Shown one piece after another: positions 1-8,560 of a stretch of 64,000 nucleotides of DNA (the stretch's first letter is position 1; each line of letters starts with the position of its first letter). The stretch is from contig NZ_CP081006.1 in NCBI RefSeq assembly GCF_022317005.1, forward strand, positions 3,534,001 through 3,598,000, in the 5' to 3' direction. This DNA is from Mycobacterium sp. IDR2000157661 (lineage in GTDB: Bacteria; Actinomycetota; Actinomycetes; Mycobacteriales; Mycobacteriaceae). The notes beneath the pieces are model-generated. The model was not told where the DNA came from and ran no database searches. It saw only the letters and a list, made by a program, of their open reading frames with translations. The translations under genes and the position numbers were made by a program.

Positions 1-54
1 GCGAAGTGGTCAGGCCGCCGTTCGTCACCGCAAAAACTCGGTAGTGTGCGGATA

Positions 55-60
55 TACACT
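55..60 (+). promoter_or_regulatory. -10 box of ilvE (leaderless)
   Basis: TACACT fits the mycobacterial TANNNT -10 pattern and ends exactly 6 nt before the ATG at 67, so transcription would begin at or next to the A of the start codon. No Shine-Dalgarno-like sequence lies in the 6 nt between. This supports the ATG at 67 over the in-frame GTG at 46, which lies upstream of the predicted transcript start. Confidence 0.55.
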
Positions 61-66
61 TGCTCC

Positions 67-1185
67 ATGACTGACGGCCCCCTCGAGTTCACCGTTGAGC
101 GCAACGCGCACCCGGCGAGCGATGAGGTACGGGCGTCGATTCTCGCCAATCCCGGATTCGGCCAGCACCACACCGACCACATGGTCTCGATCGATTGGCG
201 GACCGACGGGGCCGAGGGTGCGGGATGGCAGAACGCCCGGGTGATTCCGTACGGCCCCATCGAGCTCGACCCGTCGGCGATAGTGCTGCACTACGCGCAG
301 GAGATCTTCGAGGGGCTCAAGGCCTACCGCTGGGCGGACGGGTCCATCGTGTCGTTCCGGCCGGAGGCCAACGCCGGGCGGCTGCGCACCTCGGCGCGCC
401 GGATGGCGATCCCCGAACTGCCCGAAGAGGTCTTCATCGAATCGTTGCGCCAGTTGATCGCCGTCGACGAGGCGTGGGTGCCGCCGGCCGGGGGTGAGGA
501 GTCGCTGTACCTGCGCCCGTTCGTCATCGCCACCGAACCGGGACTGGGGGTGCGGCCGGCGAATCAGTACCGCTATCTGGTGATCGCCTCACCGGCCGGC
601 GCCTACTTCACGGGCGGCATCAAGCCGGTGAGCGTGTGGTTGTCCACCGAGTACGTCCGCGCCTGCCCGGGCGGAACGGGGGCGGCGAAGTTCGGCGGCA
701 ACTACGCGGCGTCGCTGCTGGCGCAGGCCCAGGCCGCCGACAACGGCTGCGACCAGGTGGTGTGGCTCGACGCCGCCGAGCGCCGCTACGTCGAGGAGAT
801 GGGCGGCATGAACCTGTTCTTCGTCTTCGGCAGCGGCGGGTCGGCGCGGCTGGTCACCCCCGAGCTGAGCGGGTCCATCCTGCCCGGCGTGACGCGAGAC
901 TCGTTGCTGCAGTTGGCCACCGACGCCGGGTTCACCGTCGAGGAACGCAAGATCGACGTCGACGAGTGGCAGAAGAAGGCGGCCGCGGGGGAGATCACCG
1001 AGGTGTTCGCCTGCGGGACCGCTGCGGTGATCACCCCGGTGGGCCGGGTCAAGCACGCCGAGGGCGAGTTCAGCATCGCCGACGGCGAGCCCGGCGAGAT
1101 CACGATGGCCCTGCGGGACACACTGACGGGACTGCAACGCGGGATGTTCGCCGACACGCACGGTTGGATGGCCCGGCTGGGCTAG
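67..1185 (+). CDS. ilvE: Branched-chain amino acid aminotransferase
   Basis: PLP-dependent class IV aminotransferase that interconverts leucine, isoleucine and valine with their 2-oxo acids in the cytosol. The 372-residue product has the fold-type IV signatures, including the block FGGNYAASL just after the expected PLP lysine ([10 protein letters not shown]) and the EMGGMN block, and it matches mycobacterial IlvE nearly end to end as I recall it. I chose ATG 67 because the family N-terminus begins M-T-x-G-P/S-L and a -10 box sits 6 nt upstream. The gene stops directly against the convergent MerR-type gene, with no base between the two stop codons. Confidence 0.95.
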   Translation: MTDGPLEFTVERNAHPASDEVRASILANPGFGQHHTDHMVSIDWRTDGAEGAGWQNARVIPYGPIELDPSAIVLHYAQEIFEGLKAYRWADGSIVSFRPEANAGRLRTSARRMAIPELPEEVFIESLRQLIAVDEAWVPPAGGEESLYLRPFVIATEPGLGVRPANQYRYLVIASPAGAYFTGGIKPVSVWLSTEYVRACPGGTGAAKFGGNYAASLLAQAQAADNGCDQVVWLDAAERRYVEEMGGMNLFFVFGSGGSARLVTPELSGSILPGVTRDSLLQLATDAGFTVEERKIDVDEWQKKAAAGEITEVFACGTAAVITPVGRVKHAEGEFSIADGEPGEITMALRDTLTGLQRGMFADTHGWMARLG

Positions 1186-2037
1186 TCAGGCCGAGTATCT
1201 CTCGAAGTCTCGTTGCAACAGTCGTTCGAGGTCGGACACCTCCCATCGATCTGCCGCCCCTTTTTCGCCGGGGTCGTAGTTCACCAGGTAGGCCCGGTTG
1301 TCGTCCGACGCGGCAAATCTCGGCTCGGGTGGTAGGTCGGGAACGAAGCAGTCCATGCCCACCCTGGTCTCCGTTTGACCGACCAGCATCATCGGAACCG
1401 CAAGAAGCTTGTCAGGGGTGTAGGGGATCGACCAACCAGGATATTCACGGACCACCCGGACGTATCCCTCCGTGAGGCCGAGTTCTCGCGCGAATTTTCG
1501 AATCCTTCGGGGAATGTGCTCACTGAGGTCGTAGCGGGTGCCGTAGCCACGCGTGGAGAATGCGTTGTTGAACAGCGTCCCGCTCCGGGGCAAGTCCCAG
1601 TACTCACCGATTGCGGACATCCTGCTGCGAAACATTGAGGACTGATCAAGCGCCACGATGTCTGGACGCACGCCGTTATCGCGAAGGCGCTCGCTCGCGT
1701 CCTGCAACGTGGCCGCGATTGCCCTCGACGTGCGCGGTATTGCGGCGCGCGCCGCCTCGAAGGCGTCGGCGATCTCCCGATCGGTGTGGTCGAGAATGAG
1801 AGCAGCCCCGCCCACCACGTAGCCCCGCTGGATGAGGTGAGTGATGCGGTCGAGTCGGCGTACGTCGTCGTCGCTGTAGCGGCGTCCGCCTCGAACCCGC
1901 GTGGGGGCGACCATTCCCTGACGTTCATAGAACCGCAGCGTCTTACCGTCGATGCCCGTCATCTCCGTCACAGCGGACGCGCTGTACCCACTGTGCCCTG
2001 AGCCTGATGCCCTGCCGTCGGTCATCCTGCTGCCCAC
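1186..2037 (-). CDS. MerR-family transcriptional regulator
   Basis: DNA-binding regulator of 283 residues. Residues about 18-85 form a MerR winged helix: the first helix-turn-helix region ends in the family hallmark KTLRFYERQGM, followed by the wing GGRRYSDDDVRRLDRI. The C-terminal 190 residues (YWDLPRSGTLFN..., GYGTRYDLSEHIPRRI...) are not a known metal-binding tail; no cysteine cluster is visible, so a metal sensor is unlikely. The effector is unknown. Start is GTG 2037; ATG 2025 (MTDGRAS) is an alternative. A perfect 7-bp inverted repeat sits just upstream (2058-2075) and overlaps a candidate -10 box, compatible with autoregulation. It is divergent from the EmbR-like gene. Confidence 0.85.
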   Translation of the reverse strand: MGSRMTDGRASGSGHSGYSASAVTEMTGIDGKTLRFYERQGMVAPTRVRGGRRYSDDDVRRLDRITHLIQRGYVVGGAALILDHTDREIADAFEAARAAIPRTSRAIAATLQDASERLRDNGVRPDIVALDQSSMFRSRMSAIGEYWDLPRSGTLFNNAFSTRGYGTRYDLSEHIPRRIRKFARELGLTEGYVRVVREYPGWSIPYTPDKLLAVPMMLVGQTETRVGMDCFVPDLPPEPRFAASDDNRAYLVNYDPGEKGAADRWEVSDLERLLQRDFERYSA

Positions 2038-2057
2038 ATTTCATGTGCCGGTTCTTG

Positions 2058-2075
2058 GCGCACCCTACGGTGCGC
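2058..2075. promoter_or_regulatory. Inverted repeat / -10 region upstream of MerR gene
   Basis: GCGCACC (2058-2064), spacer CTAC, GGTGCGC (2069-2075) is a perfect dyad. On the minus strand it contains TAGGGT (2067-2062), a TANNNT -10 box that would give a leader of roughly 20 nt for the MerR-type gene. A regulator-binding site is inferred from position only. The same 10-mer GCGCACCCTA recurs upstream of the kinase gene at 8057-8066. Confidence 0.4.
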
Positions 2076-2206
2076 GGCTGCTGAGCACCAGTCATTGAGC
2101 GGCCGACTTCCTAATACCGCCTCGATGTGTCAGGCCCAATCGCGTGAGCTACCCCTCTGCAGTGTCCACAATGACTGTGACGGCTCCGATCCGTTGGAAA
2201 GGTTGA

Positions 2207-3349
2207 ATGCGCGGCATGGCGCAAACGCAAATAGAGTTCGGCGTGCTGGGACCGCTGCAGCTGAGCGTTGATTCGACGCCGATGCGGCTGGGCACCCCCA
2301 AGCAGCGCGTGATGTTGGCGATGCTGCTGATCAATCGAAATCGTCCGGTCGGGGTCGACGCGCTGATCACCGCGGCGTGGGAGCAGCGGCCACCGCCGGG
2401 GGCGCGTGCGACGATCCACTCCTACATTTCAAACCTGCGCAAGCTGTTGCACAACGCGGGTGTTGACTCGCGGGTGGTGCTGGCCAGCGCACCACCCGGG
2501 TACCAACTCAGCGTCCCTGATGACCAACTGGACCTCGGGCGGTTCATCACCGAGAAATCGGCGGGAGCACACGCCGCGGCGGCTGGCCGATTCGACGAGG
2601 CCAGCAGGCATTTCTCGGCTGCTCTGCAACAGTGGCGTGGTCCGGTCCTGGACGACCTGCGGGACTACGAGTTCGTCAACGCGTTCGCCGCCGCGCTCAC
2701 GGAGGACAAGGTAGCGATGCACAGAGCGCGGGCCGAGGCCGAGATCGCTTGTGGCAGAGCACAGACCGTGATCGGTGAATTGGAAACGTTGACCGGCGAG
2801 TTCCCGTATCGCGAGCCGCTGTGGGAGCAGTTGATCACGGCCTACTATCTGCTGGGCAGGCAGGCCGACGCCCTCGACGCATTCCGTCGTGTCAAGACGA
2901 CGCTGGCTGACGACTTGGGGGTTGACCCCAACCCAAGGCTGCGTGAACTCAATGCGCGGATCCTGCGCCAGGAAGACCTGGGAGCCAAGAAAGCCGCCAA
3001 AAGGACAGCCACCGCGACCGTCGTGCAGCTGGGACAACGGACGACGGTCACCTCGCCCTCGGCGGCAGCTCACCTGCGCGACAGCTCTGGGCGCTGCTTT
3101 CCACTGCATGGCGCGGCCACTCGCATCGGTCGGTCGGACGACAACGACGTTGTGCTCGACGATGTCCGGGTCAGCAGGCACCACGCCATCGTCATCGACA
3201 CCGGCAGCAGCTTCGTGGTGACCGATCTGCGGTCGGCCAACGGAGTCAAGGTGGGGCGGGAGCGCATCCACGCCAGTGCCATGCTGGCCGACGGCGACTG
3301 CATTCACATCAGCGATCACGAGTTCACGTTCAAGCTCGGCCCGGCCTAA
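2207..3349 (+). CDS. EmbR-like transcriptional regulator (BTAD + FHA)
   Basis: SARP/EmbR-type activator of 380 residues. Domains in order: OmpR-like winged helix (about 10-95, FGVLGPLQL... AWEQRPPPGARATIHSYISNLRK), bacterial transcriptional activation domain (about 100-255, ending GVDPNPRLRELNARIL), and a C-terminal FHA domain (about 285-378) with the phosphothreonine-binding pattern GRSDDNDVVL, SRHHA and ANGVKV. In M. tuberculosis EmbR the FHA domain binds PknH-phosphorylated sites and the protein controls emb genes. Here no emb gene is in view, but two membrane Ser/Thr kinases lie 1 kb downstream, so a similar kinase-to-regulator link is likely (inference). Start ATG 2207 has GGAAAGG 4 nt upstream; ATG 2216 is possible. 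Confidence 0.88.
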   Translation: MRGMAQTQIEFGVLGPLQLSVDSTPMRLGTPKQRVMLAMLLINRNRPVGVDALITAAWEQRPPPGARATIHSYISNLRKLLHNAGVDSRVVLASAPPGYQLSVPDDQLDLGRFITEKSAGAHAAAAGRFDEASRHFSAALQQWRGPVLDDLRDYEFVNAFAAALTEDKVAMHRARAEAEIACGRAQTVIGELETLTGEFPYREPLWEQLITAYYLLGRQADALDAFRRVKTTLADDLGVDPNPRLRELNARILRQEDLGAKKAAKRTATATVVQLGQRTTVTSPSAAAHLRDSSGRCFPLHGAATRIGRSDDNDVVLDDVRVSRHHAIVIDTGSSFVVTDLRSANGVKVGRERIHASAMLADGDCIHISDHEFTFKLGPA

Positions 3350-3484
3350 GTCACCGTGGCCGAGTCGCGGCGACCCGTTCGCGACCGCGGTCAGCGGTTA
3401 TCAAGAATTCGTTGAGGAATCGTCAAGGGGTCGATCCGAAGCTGGAGCTGTCCGAAAAACAGCTCCGCCGAAAGGATTCCCGAA

Positions 3485-3811
3485 ATGTCTGCTCCCCGCC
3501 GATTCGCCACCGCCACCATCGCCGCCGCCGCCGTCGCCCTTGCTGCGCTCGGCAGCGCCGCCACCGCCGCCGCGACCAGCGTCGACGACGCGTTCATCGA
3601 CGTGATCAGCGAGCGGGGCATCGCGTTCACCTCTGCCGATGCCGCGGTCGAGGCCGGTCTGGTGGTGTGTTCGCTGGTCGATGACGGCGCCACCCCGGTC
3701 GAGGCCGCCGAGATCGTCGACGAGGAATCCGGGCTCAGCGCGCCTAACGCCGGGTTCTTCGTGGGGGCGTCGATCGCCAGCTTCTGCCCCGAGTACGGCG
3801 ACTTGATCTGA
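3485..3811 (+). CDS. Secreted DUF732-type small protein
   Basis: Protein of 108 residues with a Sec signal peptide: basic MSAPRRF, an alanine-rich hydrophobic stretch and a probable cleavage after an Ala-x-Ala near residue 28. The mature part resembles the DUF732 family of small mycobacterial exported proteins, with the two conserved cysteines (VVCSLVDDG and ASFCPEYG) placed to form one disulfide. The function of the family is not established. AAAGGA provides a ribosome site about 8 nt before ATG 3485. A strong hairpin terminator follows 12 nt after the stop, so it is probably expressed alone or at the end of a transcript from the EmbR-like gene, 135 nt upstream. Confidence 0.8.
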   Translation: MSAPRRFATATIAAAAVALAALGSAATAAATSVDDAFIDVISERGIAFTSADAAVEAGLVVCSLVDDGATPVEAAEIVDEESGLSAPNAGFFVGASIASFCPEYGDLI

Positions 3812-3823
3812 CCCGAGACGTCC

Positions 3824-3846
3824 AGGGCCCCGCGATGCGGGGCCCT
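3824..3846 (+). terminator. Hairpin terminator after DUF732 gene
   Basis: Perfect 10-bp stem AGGGCCCCGC / GCGGGGCCCT with a 3-nt loop GAT. No T-tract follows, as is common for mycobacterial hairpin terminators. It would end transcription from the + strand before the convergent kinase genes. Confidence 0.75.
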
Positions 3847-4298
3847 GCCGTCGTCCGGCGTCGCAGGTCTCGAGCAAGACGTGGGCGGCCGTCCCGGTTC
3901 CGGCCGCACAGTTACCGAGGGCAGACTCGCCGGCATTCAACCGAGCTCGGTTCCGCCGCCGATGGCCCGAGTGTGACCTGCTCTCGCCGGAAAGTCTGTC
4001 AGCTCGATGACCGGTTCGGTGGCCACCTTGAACAGCGGGCCCAGGGACGTGTCCTAACAGGCCTCTCTGAGCGCATGGCTGGGGAACCCCCACAGGTTGT
4101 CGGGGCACGACCCGGAATCCGACCGCAGCCGGCTGTCGTCGGGGATCTGCGAGCAAGCGGCCAGGTAGCGGTAGCGGTCATAGGGTGCCGCGGCGGTGTG
4201 ACGACCGTGAGTTGTTGAGTCGGCATTCCGGCCACCCCGGAGATGGTCGGCAAGGACGGGGGTCAGATCGCCGGGCCGAGTGCCGGGCCTTGGCGCGT
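3847..4298. other. Intergenic stretch without a convincing gene
   Basis: About 450 bases between the DUF732 terminator and the stop of the frameshifted kinase gene. Several short frames cross it, but none has a good start, ribosome site or recognisable domain. On the minus strand, 4200-4054 reads as a peptide of ordinary composition (YDRYRYLAACSQIPDDS..., ending ALREAC), which could be a remnant. It has no start of its own, so I do not call a gene. Confidence 0.4.
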
Positions 4299-6106
4299 TC
4301 ACGGCGTCTCGCCCTTGGCCGCTTCGGCGACGTCGGAGACCTTCTTGACGACCGCGTCGACGAGGTTGCCGCGGAAAGTGTTGGCCACGTCGGTTCCGGC
4401 GAGGGCATCGTCGACGGTGAAGAAGGTTCCCGCGACGTAGCGGTCCTGCTGAACCTGCACGAAGAATTGCGTCGCGGGGGGCGCCCCGTCGGGCGGGGTG
4501 ATCACCGATTCGAACACCGCGACGTTCTGGCACCGGCAGCCGACCAGTTTCGGGTCGGCGGGCGGCATCGAGACGGAGACGGTGCCGGCGGCGTCGGTAT
4601 AGGTGCCACAGTCGGCCGAGCTTCGCTGCTCCCGCTGATAGCCCTCGGCGTCACGCGCGGTCTCGAACACCGCACCGGCGGTGGTGACCTGGGGAAAGGT
4701 GTCAGGTTCCTGGCTTGCCAGGTGGAAGCCTCTGTCTTGGAACTCCCGAGGTATCTCCGTGTGCACCACGTTGCAGAAGGCGCCCGTGGGATTGATGGAG
4801 TCAGTGGCCGACTGTTCCCAGACGTCGTCGCTGAGACTGCCTAGTTCGGCCGCAGTGAACTGCAGTTGCTCGGCGGCCTGTTCGTCGGTCAGCGCGGGCG
4901 GAGGCGGTGGAGCCGGCGGGTCGTCCGTGCCGGTGGCGGCAAGGACGCCGACGACCCCGACGGCCAAGATGATGACCGCGACCACGGCGCCCGCCCCGAG
5001 GAGCAGCGGCCGCCGGGAGCGTTTCGCCTTCGGCTGTTGTCCCGGTTGCCGCGGAATCGGGCCGCTCGGCGGGGACGGGATTCCGCCAGAGGGGGTGGGG
5101 CCGCGGGCGGGGAGGCCGCGGGGGTCGGCCCTGAGGGCGGACCACCCGCCCACTGCGGGCCGGACGCCCACTGCGGCCCGGACGGACCGGATGTCGGTCC
5201 GAGTCCGCCCGGCGCGGTGATCGTTTCGTCGGACACCTTGCTGGCGGGCGGGGGCGCCAACACCTGGTAGCTGCTGCGTGCCAGTCCGACGCTGTGGCGG
5301 GCCGCGCGAAGCTCTTCGGCGAACTGTGCGCAACTCTTCGGCCGCTCCGCCGGGTTCTTGGCCATCGCCCGCACCACCACGTCGGCGACTTGCGCCGGGA
5401 CGCTGTGCTCGTGCAGCCGTGGCGGCGTGTCGTTGGCGATGCGCAGCAGCAGCGGGGCGATCGAGGTCTCGCGGTCGCGCATGAAGGGCGGTTCGCCGGT
5501 GACCAGGGTATGCAGTGCCGCTGCCAGCGCATACAGGTCGCTGGCCGGTGACGGCTCCTTGCCGCTCACGGTCTCGGGGGCGATGTATGCCAGTGAGCCG
5601 ACGATGCTGCCCGCGGCCGTCAACGCTGTCTGCGCATTCGCCCGGGCAACTCCGAAATCAGCGAGCTTGGGCACCCCGTAGCCGTCGATCAGAATGTTGT
5701 CGGGCTTGATGTCGCGATGCACGATGCCCGCGCGATGGGCGGTCTCCAACGCACCGGCGATGGAGATCGCCATGTCCGTCGCCTCGTCCCAGGAATAGCG
5801 GCGCCCCTTTTTCACCGCGTCGCCGTATGAACCTCCCTCGCAGTACTCCATCAACAAGTAGGGGGCGCCCGCGGTGGTGGTGCCGTGTTCGTAGACGCAG
5901 ACGATGTTGGGATGTCCAGACAGGCGGCCCACCGCGCTCACTTCACGCGCGAACCGCTTCTGCGCCTCGTCGGTGAGGTCCACATTGGCCAACACCTTGA
6001 CAGCGACGAACCGGTTGAACGACTCCTGATGTGCTTTGTAGACGATTCCGAAAGCGCCCGCGCCGATCTTCTCGGCTCCACTGACACCCGGCACTCCGAT
6101 CTCCAC
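4299..6106 (-). pseudogene. Membrane Ser/Thr kinase, frameshifted in linker
   Basis: Paralogue of the adjacent kinase (6204-8042). The N-terminal reading frame (6106 down to about 5100) is a complete kinase domain: glycine loop IGAGAFGIV, AVKVL lysine, HRDIKPDN catalytic loop, DFG, APE. The transmembrane helix (LLLGAGAVVAVIILAVGVVGVL) and an extracellular domain with four cysteines (AFCN, ADCGTY, GCRC) lie in a different frame, about 5100 down to 4299. One base is missing, relative to an intact gene, in the G/C-homopolymer linker at about 5090-5135. Without correction the kinase would end at 4889 with no membrane anchor. GTG 6106 (VEIGVPG) is the best start, since GAGAGGGG lies just upstream. 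Sequencing error, true mutation and recoding cannot be told apart here. Confidence 0.8.
5090..5135 (-). other. Frameshift interval in kinase linker
   Basis: Within this interval the coding frame of the kinase switches. Upstream of it the kinase-linker frame (GPQWAGGPPSGPTP) is good; downstream the other frame (GPTPSGGIPSPPSGPIPRQ) leads into the membrane helix. The plus strand holds G5 at 5091-5095, G4 at 5097-5100, G4 at 5109-5112 and G5 at 5120-5124, any of which could have lost a base. Confidence 0.75.
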
Positions 6107-6203
6107 CGGCGCCCCTCTCCACCCGTATGCGCGCTGACAGACCCTGACTGCCGGCGTTACGCCATTCTTGCCGCGCTGCCGTCTACTAGCGATCGGCACG
6201 ATT

Positions 6204-8042
6204 TCACCGTTGCGCCTCCTCGGCGACCTCGGACACGTTCTTGACCACTTCGTCGATCAGGTCGGCGGCGAATCTTTCGGCGCCGTCCTCGACGAGAATG
6301 GTCGGAATGCTGATGAAGGCCTCCGAGACGTAGCGGTCCTGCTGAGCCTGCACGATGTACTGCGTTGTCGTTGTCGCGTTGTCCGGCGGCGTGACAAGCA
6401 CCTCGTAGACGTTGACGTTCTGACACCGACAGCCGACCAGGGTCGGGCTGATGGACGATATCGCCACGTCGATGCTGTTCGGACCGTCGGTGTAGGTGCC
6501 GCAATCCGCAGAAGTCTTCTGCTCACGCAAGTTTCGTTCGGCGTCACGCGCAGTCTCGAAAACCGCGCCACCCGCGTTCACCTCCATGAGGATGTCAGGC
6601 GGCGGGTCGGTCGGAACGAAAGTCCGCTGCCGGTACTCGCGCGGCAGCGTTTTCAGAGTCGTGTTGCAGAAGGCGCCGCTGGGGTTGACGGCATTGGTGT
6701 TGGGGGACTGTTCCCAATCGGTGCCCGCGTTGTTCACGTCGGTGGCGGTCAACAGCAGCTGGTCCGCGGCCTCATCGTCCGGCAGAGCCGACGCGGTGCC
6801 GGTTGGAGTCGCCGGGCCGGACCCGCCGCGGAACGCCAGAACACCGCCGATCACGGCGGCGATGAGCACGGCCGCGGCGACGCCGAGGCCGATTAGTAAC
6901 GACTTGCGGGACCGCTTCGTGGGGTGTTGTGGGCCACTGGCTGGGGGCTGATGCGGCGCGACATAGCCGCCGGGTGGCGGCTGATGCGGCGGCACCTGAT
7001 GCGACGGCAGAAAGCCGCCAGGCTGTCCGGCCGCCGGATTGGCCGGCCAGGTCGGTGCCGAGGGTGGTCCACCGGTCCAGGGCGGTCCGCTCGTGCCTGG
7101 CACCGGGGGGGCAATGGGCGCCACCCTGGTGGCGTCCGCCGCCTCCTGCCCGCCCGGCGGGCTCAGCGAAGCGGGGTCCGGTTCACCACCGTGCGCCCCG
7201 GCCTGCTGAGCGGCCGAGCGCAGTTCGTTGGCGAAGTCCGCGCATGAGGCGGGGCGTTCGGCCGGGTTCTTGGCCATCGCCCGCACCACCACATCGGCCA
7301 CCTGCGGTGGCACCCCGTGGCCGTGCAGACGAGGCGGCGGGTCGGTGGTGATCCGATGAAGCATCGGGATGATCGTGGTGTCGGTGTCTCGGGCGAACGG
7401 CGACTCGCCGGTGATCAACGCGTGCATGGTTGCGGCCAAGGCGTAGACATCACTTGCCGGCGAGGGCTCCTCGCCCAGCACGATCTCCGGGGCGGCATAG
7501 GCCGCTGAACCGACGAATGTCCCCTGTGCGGTCATGGATGTCACATCGGCCGCACGGGCGATCCCGAAATCGGCCAGCTTCGCCGCGCCGTACCCGTCAA
7601 TCAATATGTTGTCCGGCTTTACATCCCGATGGACGATTCCGGCCCGATGCGAGACCTCCAGGGCGCCCGCGACAGTTACTGCCACGTCGACGGCCTCTTC
7701 CCAGGAGAAGCGACGGCCCTTGCGCAACGCATCCCCGTAGGAACCCTGCTCGCAAAACTCCATCACCAGGTACGGAGCGCCGGAATCGGTCGTGCCGTGC
7801 GAATACACCGTGACGATGTTGGGGTGCCCCGAGAGCGAACCGATCGCACGAAGCTCGCGCGCGAACCGCTGCTGCGCGGCGGCGTTCAGATCGACGTTGG
7901 TCAGCACCTTGACCGCGACGGTTCGACCCCCAAAGGAATCCTGGCGTGCCTGGTAGACGACGCCGAAGCCGCCCTCACCGATCTTCTGGGAGGCACTTAC
8001 GTCCGGGACCCCGATCTCCACTGGTGTCACTTTCGTCGTCAA
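6204..8042 (-). CDS. PknH-like membrane Ser/Thr protein kinase
   Basis: Receptor-type Hanks kinase of 612 residues. The kinase domain spans about 8-275: IGEGGFGVV glycine loop, AVKVL, HRDVKPDN (an RD kinase), DFG, APE. A Pro/Gly/Gln-rich juxtamembrane linker follows, then one transmembrane helix (about 380-403, LLIGLGVAAAVLIAAVIGGVLAF) and a roughly 200-residue outside domain with four cysteines (AFCN, ADCGTY, VGCRCQN). I do not recognise that domain as PASTA, NHL or the classical PknH sensor. It would sense an external cue and phosphorylate cytosolic targets; the EmbR-like FHA regulator 4.7 kb away is a plausible partner (inference). It is upstream of the frameshifted paralogue in the same direction, 97 nt apart. 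Start is TTG 8042; GTG 8030 or 8021 are alternatives. Confidence 0.88.
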   Translation of the reverse strand: MTTKVTPVEIGVPDVSASQKIGEGGFGVVYQARQDSFGGRTVAVKVLTNVDLNAAAQQRFARELRAIGSLSGHPNIVTVYSHGTTDSGAPYLVMEFCEQGSYGDALRKGRRFSWEEAVDVAVTVAGALEVSHRAGIVHRDVKPDNILIDGYGAAKLADFGIARAADVTSMTAQGTFVGSAAYAAPEIVLGEEPSPASDVYALAATMHALITGESPFARDTDTTIIPMLHRITTDPPPRLHGHGVPPQVADVVVRAMAKNPAERPASCADFANELRSAAQQAGAHGGEPDPASLSPPGGQEAADATRVAPIAPPVPGTSGPPWTGGPPSAPTWPANPAAGQPGGFLPSHQVPPHQPPPGGYVAPHQPPASGPQHPTKRSRKSLLIGLGVAAAVLIAAVIGGVLAFRGGSGPATPTGTASALPDDEAADQLLLTATDVNNAGTDWEQSPNTNAVNPSGAFCNTTLKTLPREYRQRTFVPTDPPPDILMEVNAGGAVFETARDAERNLREQKTSADCGTYTDGPNSIDVAISSISPTLVGCRCQNVNVYEVLVTPPDNATTTTQYIVQAQQDRYVSEAFISIPTILVEDGAERFAADLIDEVVKNVSEVAEEAQR

Positions 8043-8056
8043 TACCAGGTGCTGTC

Positions 8057-8066
8057 GCGCACCCTA
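8057..8066 (-). promoter_or_regulatory. Candidate -10 region of kinase gene
   Basis: Read on the minus strand this is TAGGGTGCGC, with TAGGGT as a TANNNT -10 box about 20-40 nt before the possible kinase starts. The identical 10-mer is found in the MerR-type gene promoter at 2058-2067, hinting at a common control or just a shared core promoter. Confidence 0.35.
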
Positions 8067-8560
8067 ACGCCTCGGCGAACATCCTGCTTCGGATTGTCAC
8101 GGGACACGAGAATCGGAACATAACCGTCACGAACGCCTGTCTCCACGGGCACACCTGGGGTTCGGGGCCGACACTGGGCCAGCGCTGCGGCCAGAAGGGC
8201 CAGAGGGGTAAGTCGGCAACAGGTTCGGTGTGCAGGCAGAAGCGATTCCCGGCTTCACGATCCGAGTCGGGTTCTTTGGTCTTTGTCAACCGGATCAGCA
8301 TGAGGTGCGGCATCGCGTCGAGTTTCTTGCGCATGTCGCGCCCGCAGCCACGGCGGCCGTGCCGCGGATGTACGCATTTCTGATGATTGCGCTTGCGCAT
8401 GCGTTTATGCTGACCTGAGCCGCCGGGGACGCGGTGTCGAACAACTGTGACCACCGGCGGTCATGTGCCGCGAAGTGCGCGGTGTTTACCGGTCAACCAC
8501 GTGCACCGCCCGCGGGGAGTCGCTATCCTGATTGGCGTTGCCGGCGGGAAGGCGGGGCCG
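8067..8560. other. Intergenic region between kinase and lipoprotein
   Basis: About 500 bases with no gene I can support. The frames crossing it lack family resemblance and ribosome sites. Two TANNNT motifs face the lipoprotein gene: TATGCT at 8406-8411 and TATCCT at 8524-8529. The latter would give a leader of about 25 nt carrying GGGAAGG before ATG 8561. Confidence 0.4.

Noticed and set aside
5090..5135. Programmed -1 frameshift in the kinase
   Set aside because: No clear slippery heptamer of the X XXY YYZ type with a downstream structure stood out in the right frame; a plain base loss in a homopolymer is simpler. Kept only as an alternative.
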